Both the position numbers and the translations under genes were made by a program. A model generated the notes under the pieces. That model made no database searches. It worked only from the letters and a program-made list of their open reading frames with translations, and was not told the origin of the DNA. A DNA stretch of 64,000 nucleotides from Achatina immaculata. Its lineage: Eukaryota > Mollusca > Gastropoda > Stylommatophora > Achatinidae. This document shows, one piece after another, positions 52,175 through 56,289 of this stretch. The stretch lies in the NCBI GenBank assembly GCA_009760885.1, contig CM019718.1, forward strand, positions 25,394,133 through 25,458,132, given 5' to 3'. Positions within the stretch are counted from its first letter, which is position 1. The number at the start of each line of letters is the position of its first letter.

Positions 52175-54724
52175 CGTACGCTCATAACCCTTTTGAAATC
52201 GGATAAATGATCAGAAGGTCGGTTTTTGTAAAAACCTTTATCATTTGTATAAGACATCATGGCGGCTGGAAGGATAATAGATGTTCACAGTGTATGACCA
52301 CATCGTTCCTCTAAGACTTACTGACCAATGCCTTTTCTGTACAGTCCCATGCTGCATCCCCGAGAGCAGTGTGGTCAACCTGCACAGGACCGTATTGTGT
52401 TCAAGGGGGGGGGGGCAGTGAGAGGGCAAAGTTATGAAAAGGACGCGTCACATGACACATATGCTTATTAATCATTCCATGGTAATATACTTATTAATCA
52501 TTCTGTCGATTCGAAGGTTGCTTTGTGGATTAAGTCGGTGACTCTTTGAAAGCGTATCCTCTTTGTAACAGACAGAGCACAATTTTAGAAAAATCTTGTA
52601 ATCTTCTAGTTGACTTATATTGCTTCTGCTTGTATGCTGCTTGTTGTCAGCTGTGCTGACTACAATTACTGATGTACAGACAGATGACGACGAAACTCTC
52701 CCTACAATTACAGAACACCCAGGACGATCACATACTGGCACATTGGATATATCTATCATGACTACATTACATTGGCACTCAATTCCGATTTATTGCGTAA
52801 ACATGATGATGATGGTGATGGCTGACGACGAAAATATATGGAAACGATTTCTCTGAAACATGCATACTCCAACACAAATAATTCCGGACTGCTATCTAGC
52901 CAAGGTACTAGGATAGCGCCATAAGAATTCAAGCTGGCTAACAACTATCACATACTTAACACGACTACATACCAAACTACACTACCTTCCACTCCATTCA
53001 AAACCTTTCTCCTCTCTGAGCTGAAACTTTCGTCTCAGACCCTGAACACAAAACTTACTTTCCACGTGCAACGAATGACTTGAAAATCACGAACTCTGAC
53101 AGAGAAAACAAGCATGGGCCTAACTCTAACACAATAGTTTAGAGTTATATCAGGGGTTAGACACCCTTGACCAACTACTGTCATATCTTGCTCAAAGATT
53201 CCATTAACCCTTTTCTATTTCATGAAATGAAGAGCTCAAATGACAGTCCAATTCGTTGTCCTGTATTTTTTTTCTGTTTTTAGATAAGCCACTGAACCTT
53301 TTCATTGTTATTTGAAATTTATATAAAAGATATCTTAATGAATGTTCTGATAATTTCTCTGAATATGTTAAGCGCGTCAGAAACAAATATGATTCAGGTT
53401 TTGACAGACAAATCCAGTCCGTCTAATAAATATTTGATAAACGAAAGCAAAAGAAGTTTGGGAAGTCTTTCTCCCTCCATATTGAGAAGTTTCTGTGGAA
53501 CGTTTGTCTGTCTTTGTGCAGTTAACAAATACGTGTTTATTTACTTGTAAATGACATACTTTATGTCTTACTCTGTTAATACCGGAAGTAAATTGTATTT
53601 GAAAATGCTGTACTATGCGATTGTTGTGTCACTTGAGATGAGTAGTTTGGATTTCAGAATATCTGGGGGCTAAAACAGCACGCCATAGATGTACACAACC
53701 GGAGCGTTATAGTAGGTTAGTTTAAACTACCCCAGTCTTCTTGATATGCACCAACAAGAAACCGAGAGGTCGTAGCTAAGTCCTTACATTCTTCTTCTTC
53801 TTCTTCTCAAATCTCTAACCAGGCCAGCTTCCTTTCTCTTCGCTCCAGCGCTGGCATTTCATGGCGCCGAATCAGAAAAGGCCGAGCTGGTTTCTAGAGC
53901 ACTCTACAGTGGTGGACATTTTTGAGTATGTGAATGGATTCTACACTCTAGTCTCACGCGATAGAATCAGCAGCATTCTCATTTATCATCATCATCATCA
54001 TCATCTTTGTCATTATCATATAAATTTCAGTTATTGACAATGACACTGGAACTTCCATTTTCATTAAAGCTCCGTCAACGGTATGCAGTATACACGGTGT
54101 AAGACTAGATAGCAGCCACTGGTTGTTTTTCCGTTTTCTATGCGGTGTGTTAGACTGTGTTAAAACTTAAATATTTTGGACACATTAAACGTCATAATAA
54201 TCTAGAGAAAACTGTTTTGGAAGGGTACATAGTGGGGAAAAGAAAGAGAGGAAGACAAAGGCGAAGATGGCTGCAAGACATCGTTGATGATCTGCAAATG
54301 GATGCATCAACAGCAGGGCATCTTGCTCACAACCGAGAGGCCTACAGGAGTGCTGTTAGGGAGGCAAAGTTCCACAGGGGACATGTAAATGAATGAAGGA
54401 ATGAATGAATGAATGCGGTGTGTTATTTAAAAACAAAAAGAATAACATCCCATTCTCAAGATCATTTACAGACAACAATGAAAGTCCCCTCACCAGTGGC
54501 TCCACCCTACGTTCTATAGGTTCTAGAAGCCTCCTGGCTTGCCTCTGTGTCACGCCCTTGAACTTGAGAGCTCGCGGGTTTATGGTCGCCGTCAGGGGCG
54601 CGTACGAGTAGAGGCGAGCCTTCAGCTTCTCTTCTTTGGTCATCTCTTGCAGTTGCCCCGGTAGAGTGATGGGAGGCAGCTGTGGGCCGGGCAAGTCCCC
54701 GTACGATTCGACTTTCTTCGACAT
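17040..54724 (-). CDS. DNAH6: Axonemal dynein heavy chain, DNAH6-like, 5' part (13 exons)
   Basis: Thirteen exons join in phase to 634 residues without a stop: 54724-54494, 49796-49608, 47943-47869, 44042-43931, 42149-42011, 38977-38830, 34064-33942, 32259-32122, 30032-29912, 25491-25401, 24190-23950, 20465-20281, 17148-17040. All have AG acceptors and GT donors. The protein is the N-terminal tail of an inner-arm ciliary heavy chain, the part that dimerises and binds intermediate/light chains. The family was recognised by recalled alignment to DNAH6: [61 protein letters not shown] and [12 protein letters not shown] each fall in the expected order. A DNAH14-type paralogue cannot be excluded. 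The linker, AAA+ ring, stalk and C-terminal part (over 3000 residues) are absent; no exon 14 was found down to position 1. Confidence 0.9.
17280..17395. repeat. TTC/ATC low-complexity run
   Basis: Pyrimidine-rich (TTC)n with an embedded (ATC)n, in dynein intron 12. Confidence 0.85.
17462..18350. repeat. 20-bp tandem repeat, about 45 units
   Basis: Unit agttaggtctgagccctgag, in exact 20-bp register over most of its length, with variants gagccatgag, ccctaatggtt and ggttagg. Many units contain agggttagg, which overlaps the metazoan telomere hexamer TTAGGG. Two units carry a shared 5-bp insertion (tcatctgagt), evidence of block duplication. Confidence 0.93.
18640..18905. repeat. 38-bp repeat in 76-bp dimers
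   Basis: Alternating half units: one with cttcattgtaataacatgtc and ttgttctaatacactgg, the other with tttcattgttataacatgtc and atattctaaaacactgg. About three and a half dimers. Confidence 0.85.
19140..19450. repeat. Diverged R1-like copy
   Basis: Shows the R1 order (ctcctctttgcaatctactc, a gggtgctgaagtatgagcac block, then gctaaccgtagccgacaaag), followed by an inverted-looking stretch with ggctaacggggggcaggg. Assignment is weak. Confidence 0.45.
19800..20165. repeat. GA-rich and TG microsatellite
   Basis: About 290 bp of imperfect (GAGA)n, then (TGTT TG)n at 20088-20130 and again (GA)n. Minus-strand ORFs rich in Ser/Leu are artefacts. Confidence 0.93.
20281..20465 (-). CDS. DNAH6: Dynein exon 12 (residues 537-598)
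   Basis: Acceptor cacctttgcag, donor accag/gtgaag. Encodes [17 protein letters not shown], then [11 protein letters not shown] and [11 protein letters not shown]; leaves phase 2, completed by exon 13 to Ser. Confidence 0.93.
20590..20768 (-). mobile_element. SINE-like family S3
   Basis: Minus strand: ggagtcaacccagtctccag, gtttagaaatgcgaaggcat, then gcatgcagatgccacgggac. The same order occurs on the plus strand at 38380-38610. Confidence 0.7.
20769..21012 (-). mobile_element. LINE family B, 3' end
   Basis: Minus strand encodes [18 protein letters not shown], then [20 protein letters not shown] and ends TLRTLCDV, with the ataagatataagac tail. 5'-truncated. Confidence 0.88.
21235..21490 (-). 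mobile_element. tRNA-derived SINE family S1, near full length
   Basis: Minus strand starts with a tRNA-like head holding the B-box-like ggttcaactccc, then tctggtac, gaaatctaggaatgtaaat, and the tail ttaatggcatggaaacgggg. Confidence 0.75.
21525..21760 (+). repeat. R1 copy with internal tandem expansion
   Basis: Begins with ctctgtaactgcgagctgat and cagccgatgctgaagaggtg. The end block (tcagctatgggtcactaacc plus ctgacgctggcata, about 35 bp) is repeated four times, unlike in other R1 copies. Confidence 0.8.
21761..22107. other. No gene seen
   Basis: AT-rich intron sequence. Confidence 0.5.
22108..22335 (-). mobile_element. LINE family C, 3' end with AG tail
   Basis: Minus strand encodes [19 protein letters not shown], then [19 protein letters not shown] and ends APCALGT, followed by (AG)n. 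5'-truncated copy; see also 44897-45150 and 46030-46306. Confidence 0.85.
22336..22869. other. No gene seen
   Basis: AT-rich; a short GACA run at 22395-22430. Confidence 0.5.
22870..23070 (-). mobile_element. tRNA-derived SINE family S2
   Basis: Minus strand has a tRNA-like head with a B-box-like ggttagtagttcaaatcc, then ccagctgtagaaacgcgtac and a body ending near ggccaaacgtgaagctgccc. Only one clear copy here. Confidence 0.6.
23130..23935. repeat. 24-30-bp purine-rich tandem repeat
   Basis: Units of gtctgcttaagaaaagt plus a variable purine block (ggaggga, or agagagagaga). The right half is regular at 24 bp and gives a repeated KKSGGSLL shadow ORF. The array ends 15 bp from the exon 11 donor. 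Confidence 0.9.
23950..24190 (-). CDS. DNAH6: Dynein exon 11 (residues 456-536)
   Basis: Acceptor cttatgacag, donor aggaag/gtgaac. Encodes [34 protein letters not shown], then an acidic insert-like stretch ([20 protein letters not shown]). The first part aligns with the family; the acidic part is variable between species. Confidence 0.92.
24425..24892 (+). mobile_element. LINE family A, 3' end
   Basis: Starts at ccttggagaggaacagacag and runs to gcaccggacgtgctaatgaa. Many small indels; more diverged than other family A copies and very AT-rich. Confidence 0.82.
24893..25307. other. No gene seen
   Basis: Contains a short inverted repeat aaaaagccacc/ggtggcttttt-like (24910-24965). No coding signal. 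Confidence 0.5.
25308..25342. repeat. (ATG)n microsatellite
   Basis: About ten ATG/GAT triplets in dynein intron 10; probably the tail of a decayed LINE because families D and G end the same way. Confidence 0.7.
25401..25491 (-). CDS. DNAH6: Dynein exon 10 (residues 426-456)
   Basis: Acceptor tcgctcacag, donor accaa/gtaagt. Encodes [16 protein letters not shown] then [13 protein letters not shown]; enters phase 1 and leaves phase 2. Confidence 0.92.
25785..26012. repeat. 36-bp tandem repeat, 6 units
   Basis: Units of gaagtcttggggtctgggga and acaggtcacacgtgag. Period is a multiple of three, so several shadow ORFs stay open on both strands. Confidence 0.92.
26013..26405. other. No gene seen
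   Basis: Moderately GC-rich for this window with two overlapping plus ORFs of about 80 codons, but no domain, start context or splice logic supports a gene. Confidence 0.4.
26408..26502. repeat. 17-bp tandem repeat, 5 units
   Basis: Unit gggtacagtgtaatata. Confidence 0.92.
26680..26862 (-). mobile_element. Tc1-like transposase, C-terminal fragment
   Basis: Minus strand, after one frameshift, reads [11 protein letters not shown] then [20 protein letters not shown] and NRYQA. This is the end of the DDE domain in Tc1-type transposases: the glutamate after PIEHVW, the EEW helix and the final RRCQA-like block. No terminal inverted repeats were found. Inactive fragment. Confidence 0.75.
26995..27432 (-). 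mobile_element. LINE family F, 3' end
   Basis: Minus strand encodes a block with [29 protein letters not shown] and [16 protein letters not shown], the usual order at the end of gastropod LINE ORFs. Several stops. It abuts family E in the opposite direction at about 27432. Confidence 0.75.
27433..28012 (+). mobile_element. LINE family E, reverse-transcriptase fragment
   Basis: Encodes [63 protein letters not shown] and [12 protein letters not shown]. Here the catalytic YADD region has become YSDVI, and a stop precedes the thumb part. Defective. Confidence 0.8.
28040..28850. repeat. About 20-bp degenerate repeat, roughly 40 units
   Basis: Loose units of taccctaatcctagtgtttc. Contains many CCCTAA words but not in tandem hexamers, so it is not telomeric. 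Confidence 0.85.
29168..29285 (-). mobile_element. 3' end of an unidentified retroelement with (ATCA)n tail
   Basis: Minus strand: tgtatgataaagagcagaat, gacgggcctgcgtgcccaat, tcttaacccttttgaaataa, then agatcaatcaatca. The same order is found on the plus strand at 31555-31660. Confidence 0.75.
29540..29785. repeat. GA-rich low-complexity block
   Basis: Imperfect (GAGA)n runs around a less repetitive core (29640-29690). Confidence 0.85.
29912..30032 (-). CDS. DNAH6: Dynein exon 9 (residues 386-426)
   Basis: Acceptor tttattttag, donor aaagc/gtaagt. Encodes [20 protein letters not shown] and [16 protein letters not shown]; leaves phase 1. Matches the RACRFAL-AAGF region of the family. Confidence 0.93.
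30440..30775 (+). repeat. Dispersed repeat family R1
   Basis: Blocks gatgctgttgcggtggagat, tcgatcaccttgggaactat, ggcgatccctgccccgttag and tgctagcaagtcaactatgg in the standard R1 order. Confidence 0.8.
30776..31394. other. No gene seen
   Basis: Intron 8 sequence with A/T runs. Overlapping plus ORFs at 31158-31413 have no recognisable domain. Confidence 0.45.
31395..31510. repeat. 23-bp tandem repeat, 5 units
   Basis: Unit tagttagacattttatgtgt plus atg. Confidence 0.92.
31555..31662 (+). mobile_element. 3' end of an unidentified retroelement with (ATCA)n tail
   Basis: Plus-strand copy of the element end at 29168-29285: gacgggcctgcgtgcccaat, then ttgaaataaagatcaatca. Confidence 0.75.
31835..32095. 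repeat. 31-bp tandem repeat, 8 units
   Basis: Units of ggcatatctacccaaagacc and ttacaaacact. The array ends 27 bp before the exon 8 donor. Confidence 0.92.
32122..32259 (-). CDS. DNAH6: Dynein exon 8 (residues 340-385)
   Basis: Acceptor ttgtatttcag, donor atat/gtgagt, phase 0 both sides. Encodes [20 protein letters not shown] then [16 protein letters not shown] and AIQTAQLEY; one of the strongest matches to the family. Confidence 0.94.
32690..32800. repeat. 20-bp tandem repeat, 5-6 units
   Basis: Unit close to ccaagaaactgccttatgtc. Confidence 0.85.
32801..33655. other. No gene; short degenerate units
   Basis: 33360-33510 holds three units around accgagtttctcaa and tagaaacttctcttctctaa. The rest is unremarkable intron. 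Confidence 0.5.
33660..33892. repeat. About 33-bp tandem repeat, 7 units
   Basis: Units of aacatgataaaactacattt and tttgaaaatatgg. Confidence 0.88.
33942..34064 (-). CDS. DNAH6: Dynein exon 7 (residues 299-339)
   Basis: Acceptor ttttattgcag, donor aattct/gtgagt, phase 0 both sides. Encodes [19 protein letters not shown], then [15 protein letters not shown]. Confidence 0.94.
34189..34570 (-). mobile_element. LINE family A, 3' end, best-preserved copy
   Basis: Minus strand keeps a 119-codon frame: [60 protein letters not shown], ending [10 protein letters not shown] and a (TGAA)n tail. A good reference for the other family A copies. Confidence 0.9.
34600..35110 (+). mobile_element. LINE family G, 3' end
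   Basis: Encodes [40 protein letters not shown] and [14 protein letters not shown], with stops, and ends in (GATGAT)n at 35058-35110. Confidence 0.8.
35278..36440 (+). mobile_element. Non-coding repeat element of unknown class
   Basis: Starts tagctgattacccggcgttgccagggta-like (gapped palindrome cccggcgttgccaggg) and ends accaaatttggttgaaattg, cgttccaaagtgatgtcggg and acgtacatacatacatcc. Elements with such ends and a catacata tail recur in many invertebrates, from memory. The interior has no ORF but three related sub-units (near 35640, 35770 and 35920: catgccgatggggctgaact and variants). Confidence 0.55.
36441..36500. repeat. (AT)n then (AC)n microsatellite
   Basis: Directly left of the mariner; mirrored by (GT)n then (AT)n on its right side at 37765-37806. 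Confidence 0.9.
36501..37764 (+). mobile_element. mariner element, 1264 bp, inactive
   Basis: Terminal inverted repeats of about 38 bp: left CGAGGGATGATTGATACG and right (inverted) CGAGAGGTGATTGATAAG, both followed by TTCTCGGCAT. The interior encodes a mariner transposase: [20 protein letters not shown], then [67 protein letters not shown]. It is dead: several stops and frameshifts, and by family comparison the second catalytic Asp has become Gly and the third Asn. Confidence 0.93.
37765..38215 (-). mobile_element. (GT/AT)n followed by LINE family B 3' end
   Basis: Minus-strand family B (tail, CDV end, [48 protein letters not shown]) begins in the AT run at the right side of the mariner at about 37805. 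5'-truncated at about 38215. Confidence 0.85.
38216..38379. other. No gene seen
   Basis: Purine-rich spacer. Confidence 0.5.
38380..38612 (+). mobile_element. SINE-like family S3
   Basis: Starts near ccggctgaattccccttccc, interrupted by poly-C (38400-38422), then aggtcaacccaacctccaaa, gtctagaaatgtgaaggcac and ggcatataaaagccacggga. Inverse of 20590-20768. Confidence 0.7.
38830..38977 (-). CDS. DNAH6: Dynein exon 6 (residues 249-298)
   Basis: Acceptor actttgtccag, donor cgtgag/gtgtgt. Encodes [32 protein letters not shown] and [17 protein letters not shown]; enters phase 2, leaves phase 0. Confidence 0.93.
39143..40547. repeat. 47-bp satellite, about 30 units, partly 94-bp dimers
   Basis: Units of aacttgttaattatatcatt, ttgttcacattgtttattct and tcgtgtt. 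Most units carry a GTTAAC palindrome at the junction. Two types alternate (acattgttta and acattattta), and in the right half the type with ctgattataac joins the pattern, so the working unit is a dimer. Similarity between units is very high, so amplification is recent. Confidence 0.95.
40555..40895 (-). repeat. Dispersed repeat family R1, inverted
   Basis: Minus strand shows ctgcgagcaggtattgtatg, cagccgatgctgtgaagatg, ccatcgggactatgacgatc and ttcgctaaccctgacggtag. It abuts the satellite directly. Confidence 0.82.
40896..41589. other. No gene seen
   Basis: AT-rich intron with A/T runs; no ORF or repeat recognised. Confidence 0.5.
41590..41960 (+). repeat. Dispersed repeat family R1
   Basis: Starts tctttctccctggaactacg, passes cagccgatgccatgaagctg and gctccatcaccatggggact, ends after two diverged cagctgtggttcgccaattc units, 50 bp from exon 5. 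Confidence 0.85.
42011..42149 (-). CDS. DNAH6: Dynein exon 5 (residues 203-249)
   Basis: Acceptor tctttccag, donor ctcaa/gttagt. Encodes [37 protein letters not shown] and VEYHYYNL; enters phase 1, leaves phase 2. Diagnostic match to the PAVP-SIEY-TYNLK region of DNAH6. Confidence 0.94.
42340..42875. other. No gene; degenerate tandem units
   Basis: 42560-42740 carries three loose units around gcatgggataatgtcctctg and gagctgaatcaaatccctg. A 76-codon plus ORF at 42352 has no recognisable features. Confidence 0.5.
42880..43150 (+). mobile_element. tRNA-derived SINE family S1
   Basis: The head looks like a tRNA: A-box-like ttggctgagtgg (42888-42899) and B box ggttcaagtcc (42932-42942) with a clean T stem ccggg/cccgg. 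The acceptor stem has mismatches and the anticodon arm is poor, so it is a SINE head, not a working tRNA. The body ends with ccttaatgggatcgaaaaaa. Confidence 0.82.
43150..43830 (+). mobile_element. LINE family B, longest open copy
   Basis: An open frame of 238 codons (43079-43795) covers [100 protein letters not shown] and LRAVCDV, then the ggatataagatataagata tail. The reverse-transcriptase catalytic part is missing (5'-truncated). The open frame and few changes suggest a fairly young insertion. It directly follows the SINE. Confidence 0.9.
43931..44042 (-). CDS. DNAH6: Dynein exon 4 (residues 166-203)
   Basis: Acceptor ctgttccag, donor taaat/gtacgt. Encodes [20 protein letters not shown] and [17 protein letters not shown]; leaves phase 1. 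The variable part of the tail, so support comes mainly from splice sites and phase. Confidence 0.85.
44043..44896. other. No gene; low complexity
   Basis: A-rich, T-rich and poly-G tracts (44612-44630, 44880-44893). A 148-codon minus ORF is Pro/Ser-rich and looks like a product of base composition. Confidence 0.5.
44897..45150 (-). mobile_element. LINE family C, 3' end with AG tail
   Basis: Minus strand begins with the (CT)n of the family tail and carries ccttggacacttaacg and the [13 protein letters not shown] block, with a deletion of about 25 bp compared with 22155-22335. Confidence 0.8.
45330..45580 (+). mobile_element. LINE family A with internal deletion (RT joined to 3' end)
   Basis: 45395-45510 encodes [20 protein letters not shown], stop, VRQGCILSP, the reverse-transcriptase fingers/palm block just before the YADD motif. 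At about 45511 it jumps to the family A end ([16 protein letters not shown] in one frame; gaggcaaagttccgcaaggg). About 600 bp between are missing. Confidence 0.75.
45581..46029. other. No gene seen
   Basis: Intron 3 spacer; no recognised feature. Confidence 0.5.
46030..46306 (+). mobile_element. LINE family C, 3' end with AG tail
   Basis: Encodes [59 protein letters not shown] and APCALGT stop, then (GA)n. Best copy of family C in the window. Confidence 0.9.
46307..46662. repeat. About 32-bp degenerate tandem repeat
   Basis: About eleven units of atatttatagagcaatctat and agttctctgcc. Confidence 0.85.
46785..47125. repeat. 19-bp tandem repeat, about 18 units
   Basis: Unit cttctttcttccaagatag, with variants tcgaaataatt. 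Minus-strand Lys/Glu-rich shadow ORFs ([10 protein letters not shown] repeats) are not genes. Confidence 0.93.
47232..47400 (+). mobile_element. Penelope-type terminal fragment P2
   Basis: About 170 bp shared in inverted orientation with 56975-57140: aactctcttttgttcttcca, ttatctcctctctctaattc, ttcgtcctgtatgtgtttg, then the hammerhead-like core and cgttaaataataaagctg. No protein coding. Confidence 0.7.
47318..47351 (+). ncRNA. Hammerhead-ribozyme-like motif 2
   Basis: Stem I TTGT, A, TGATTA, one unpaired A, stem II GGC-(ACAC)-GCC, GAAA, palindromic CGT plus C (ACGT stem III and GUC site), then ACGA closing stem I. Relative to the consensus core CUGANGA, position 3 is A and position 8 is U, which could still pair. 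Confidence 0.55.
47401..47868. other. No gene seen
   Basis: Intron 3 spacer before exon 3 donor; nothing recognised. Confidence 0.5.
47869..47943 (-). CDS. DNAH6: Dynein exon 3 (residues 141-165)
   Basis: Acceptor cccctctctag, donor ccctac/gtaagt, phase 0 both sides. Encodes [20 protein letters not shown] and PILPY. Short and poorly conserved, so support comes from splice sites, phase and position. A second acceptor (tcctcag) 6 bp in would drop two residues. Confidence 0.75.
48030..48728 (-). mobile_element. LINE family B, long 3' end
   Basis: Minus strand encodes [24 protein letters not shown] residues, [60 protein letters not shown] and the C-terminal blocks to the tail. A frame break near 48590. 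5'-truncated. Confidence 0.9.
48890..49085. repeat. About 57-bp tandem repeat, 3 units
   Basis: Units with atggcacagactaacaggta and gtagacaggtagataaaatg plus tttcttttatac. Confidence 0.85.
49120..49200 (+). repeat. R1 fragment
   Basis: gcggccagcgctgtgaagat and gggttatggtggctgg match the first part of R1. Confidence 0.55.
49215..49405. repeat. (GACA)n/(GATA)n microsatellite
   Basis: Perfect GATA runs between GACA runs; minus ORFs of Leu/Ser/Ile repeats are artefacts. Confidence 0.95.
49608..49796 (-). CDS. DNAH6: Dynein exon 2 (residues 78-140)
   Basis: Acceptor cttcaaacag, donor aagacg/gtagga, phase 0 both sides. Encodes [20 protein letters not shown], a Lys/Glu-rich helix ([20 protein letters not shown]) and [18 protein letters not shown]. 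The first segment aligns with the YQDHKQPEYI region of the family. Confidence 0.9.
49858..50270 (+). mobile_element. LINE family A, 3' end
   Basis: From [20 protein letters not shown], through [20 protein letters not shown], to the end block and an ATGA tail. Two frame breaks. It lies only 60 bp from the exon 2 acceptor. Confidence 0.88.
50271..50774. other. No gene; shared segment
   Basis: 50380-50430 resembles 13990-14080 (cgtcagtgagtgtggtgttt, agtttcagtgatgcc). Rest unremarkable, ending with (TCAG)n-like units before the LINE. Confidence 0.5.
50775..52115 (-). mobile_element. LINE family A, split by the modular element
   Basis: Minus strand: 52115-51871 encodes [40 protein letters not shown] and [10 protein letters not shown]; 51036-50775 continues with [10 protein letters not shown] and the end block. 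The break lies inside the sequence for QEL and carries an 11-bp duplication aagttcttgta (51026-51036 and 51871-51881). Confidence 0.88.
51037..51870 (-). mobile_element. Modular element M, copy 1 (834 bp, 11-bp TSD)
   Basis: Inserted in LINE A with an exact 11-bp target duplication. Layout on the plus strand: (TTC)n, a leader (ttcacttctaccaccaaaaa, cttggtgggtctcggaagcg), three 88-bp alpha modules (ttggactttctcaccggaaa, ccgccgggtgagaggtggtt), a linker (cagtgtctccgacttcagca, gtcgtggccgctacccttcc) and two beta modules of about 105 bp (acccctgggttgagccggtt, cgacctctagagcagaggta). No ORF. The duplication length and the terminal (GAA)n on the minus strand suggest target-primed retrotransposition with the tail at the left. 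Confidence 0.82.
52140..52178. repeat. (TTC)n microsatellite
   Basis: About ten perfect triplets. Confidence 0.9.
52180..54148. other. No gene seen in intron 1
   Basis: Includes a poly-G at 52404, a (TTC)n at 53790 and a (ATC)n at 53985. ORFs up to 95 codons (52472-52759, 52620-52856, 53305-53550) show no domain. 53800-53960 (ccaggccagcttcctttctc, ggcatttcatggcgccgaat) is GC-richer and may be a repeat not otherwise present. Confidence 0.45.
54150..54405 (+). mobile_element. LINE family A, short 3' end
   Basis: Encodes [40 protein letters not shown] and [10 protein letters not shown] with a (GAAT)n tail. 5'-truncated; frame open over 79 codons. It ends about 90 bp from the exon 1 donor. Confidence 0.9.
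54494..54724 (-). CDS. DNAH6: Dynein exon 1 with start codon (residues 1-77)
   Basis: ATG at 54724-54722, donor ccactg/gtgagg, phase 0. Encodes [60 protein letters not shown]. This extreme N-terminus is not conserved, so the start is chosen because it is the first ATG of an open, well-coded exon that joins exon 2 in phase; an upstream non-coding exon is possible. Confidence 0.82.
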
Positions 54725-54760
54725 TGGCTGAACTGATTTTATGGCAAGACGTGGTGATCA

Positions 54761-54773
54761 GTTGCAAGGAAAC
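54761..54773. promoter_or_regulatory. Candidate RFX X-box
   Basis: gttgcaaggaaac, 37 bp upstream of the dynein ATG, fits the imperfect palindrome of X-boxes (RYYNYY, 1-3 bp, RRNRAC) with one mismatch. RFX factors drive ciliary genes in animals and often bind close to the start. By-eye match only. Confidence 0.4.
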
Positions 54774-54894
54774 TTCCCCAGGAACAAAGATCTGATCTGA
54801 GAAAAGTATCCAGTCTAATCAGTCTAAGATAATTAAAAAAGTATCCAAGCTAAGATAATAAAAAATATCCAAGCTAAGATAATAAAAAAATATC

Positions 54895-55400
54895 CTGTTG
54901 TGTTACACTTGATAGCTGTTTCTTTTCATCACGTGACCAATATATGCCCATCTTCTGTCTCTGATCACACATGACACATGTTGTTGTTTACTCACCTGCC
55001 TTATCTCTGCATTGTTCTTGAAGTCGTTTCACATTGCACCGAATATTTTCCTTAGGCATTTGTTTTCAAAAGAGTCAAATTTGTTGTCCATTTCTTTAGT
55101 TATTTTCAGGCTTTCACATGCATAAATGAGGGTGGATATTGCATAGGACTTGAATAATTTTATCTTTGTTTTTGTGCTTACAACTTTTGAGTGCCATATG
55201 TTCTCAAGATTTGTCAGTGCTGCTTGTGTAATTCTAATTCTAACTTCCTTTCTGGTGTATGTAGCTACCAGATTGGTGTACTTCTTCAACATCGTTCCCT
55301 TCTACGTATATTTTTCCTTCTTTATTACTGGGAAGTTTCATTATTTTTGTTTTTTCCTTGTTAATTTCAAGTCGTATTTTGCTAGCCAGTGAAGACAGGG
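54895..55400 (-). mobile_element. LINE family B, decayed
   Basis: Minus strand keeps [61 protein letters not shown] and a weak RWAYIG block. The C-terminal end beyond HHVMKR is lost. Confidence 0.82.
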
Positions 55401-55689
55401 TATCTGTTTTGTCACGTTGTCACTGATAAAGAGTTATGTCATCTTCAAAATCAAGATCTTCAAGCTGGGTCTCGTGTACCCAGTCATTGCCCGTTTTAAC
55501 TGTGTAACATTTTTTCATTGTGAAGAACTTACATTACAGTAAGTCTATGGCAGTTACAAAATGCATTATTCATCCTTGTTTCACGCCTATTTCAGTCTGG
55601 AACCATTCGCTCATTCCTTCTTCTGTGTGGACTGCACAAACATATCCGTTGTAAAAATCCTCAGTAATGCTGACAATTTTAGATGGTTA
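55401..55689. other. Probable upstream part of a LINE, undefined
   Basis: agtgaagacagggtatctgt and ttatgtcatcttcaaaatca are typical of the minus strand of a LINE (the DDITLYQ-like palm region, read in reverse), so family B may extend here with heavy decay. Confidence 0.4.
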
Positions 55690-56020
55690 TATCTTACATC
55701 CTTCCCGTACCGATGTACATATACATACAGATGAGCAAACAACAACCTGTCTCATGGGTAATCAGAAAAAGAAGATGGACATATGTCGGTCACGTGATGA
55801 GAAGAAACAACCAGAGAATCCCATAACAAGCTGTCAAGTGGAATACATAAAGCCGAATAAAAAGAGGTAACCCACGTGAAACTCTAAGAGGAGATTGTTA
55901 AGAGAGACTAGTTTAGTGGGAATAACATCCCTTGATGAGGTTCAAAATCTCGCGCTGAAAGACAAACTACCATGCGAGCCCCATGTGACGTTTAACGTCA
56001 CGGGCCGATGTAAAATGTAA
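55690..56020 (+). mobile_element. LINE family B, decayed copy
   Basis: Encodes EQTTTCLMGNQKKKMDICRS in one frame; in the shifted frame [20 protein letters not shown] and IPKQAVKWNT-like residues; ends with catgtgacgtttaacgtcac. Many indels. Confidence 0.8.
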
Positions 56021-56289
56021 GATAGTTACATGAAAAAAATTCTAGCTTTAAAAGTTTGTTTCCAGTTGTCAAAACTAATGGTCACTTTGCATTTCATCAA
56101 GACGTCTTCAATACATTTTTTAAATGTTATAAACTATAACCCTGAACTTACTAAGGTAAGAGACTGAACACTTTCTTGCAGATAAAAGACAGATAAAGAC
56201 ATGAACCGTGCGCCATGATTCGTATCTAAGGAAGCTTGCGCTTCTGACGTCACAAATTTGTGTACACTATATTGTTTTTTTTTTTCAAA
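56021..56289. other. No gene seen
   Basis: AT-rich; no recognised feature. Confidence 0.5.
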
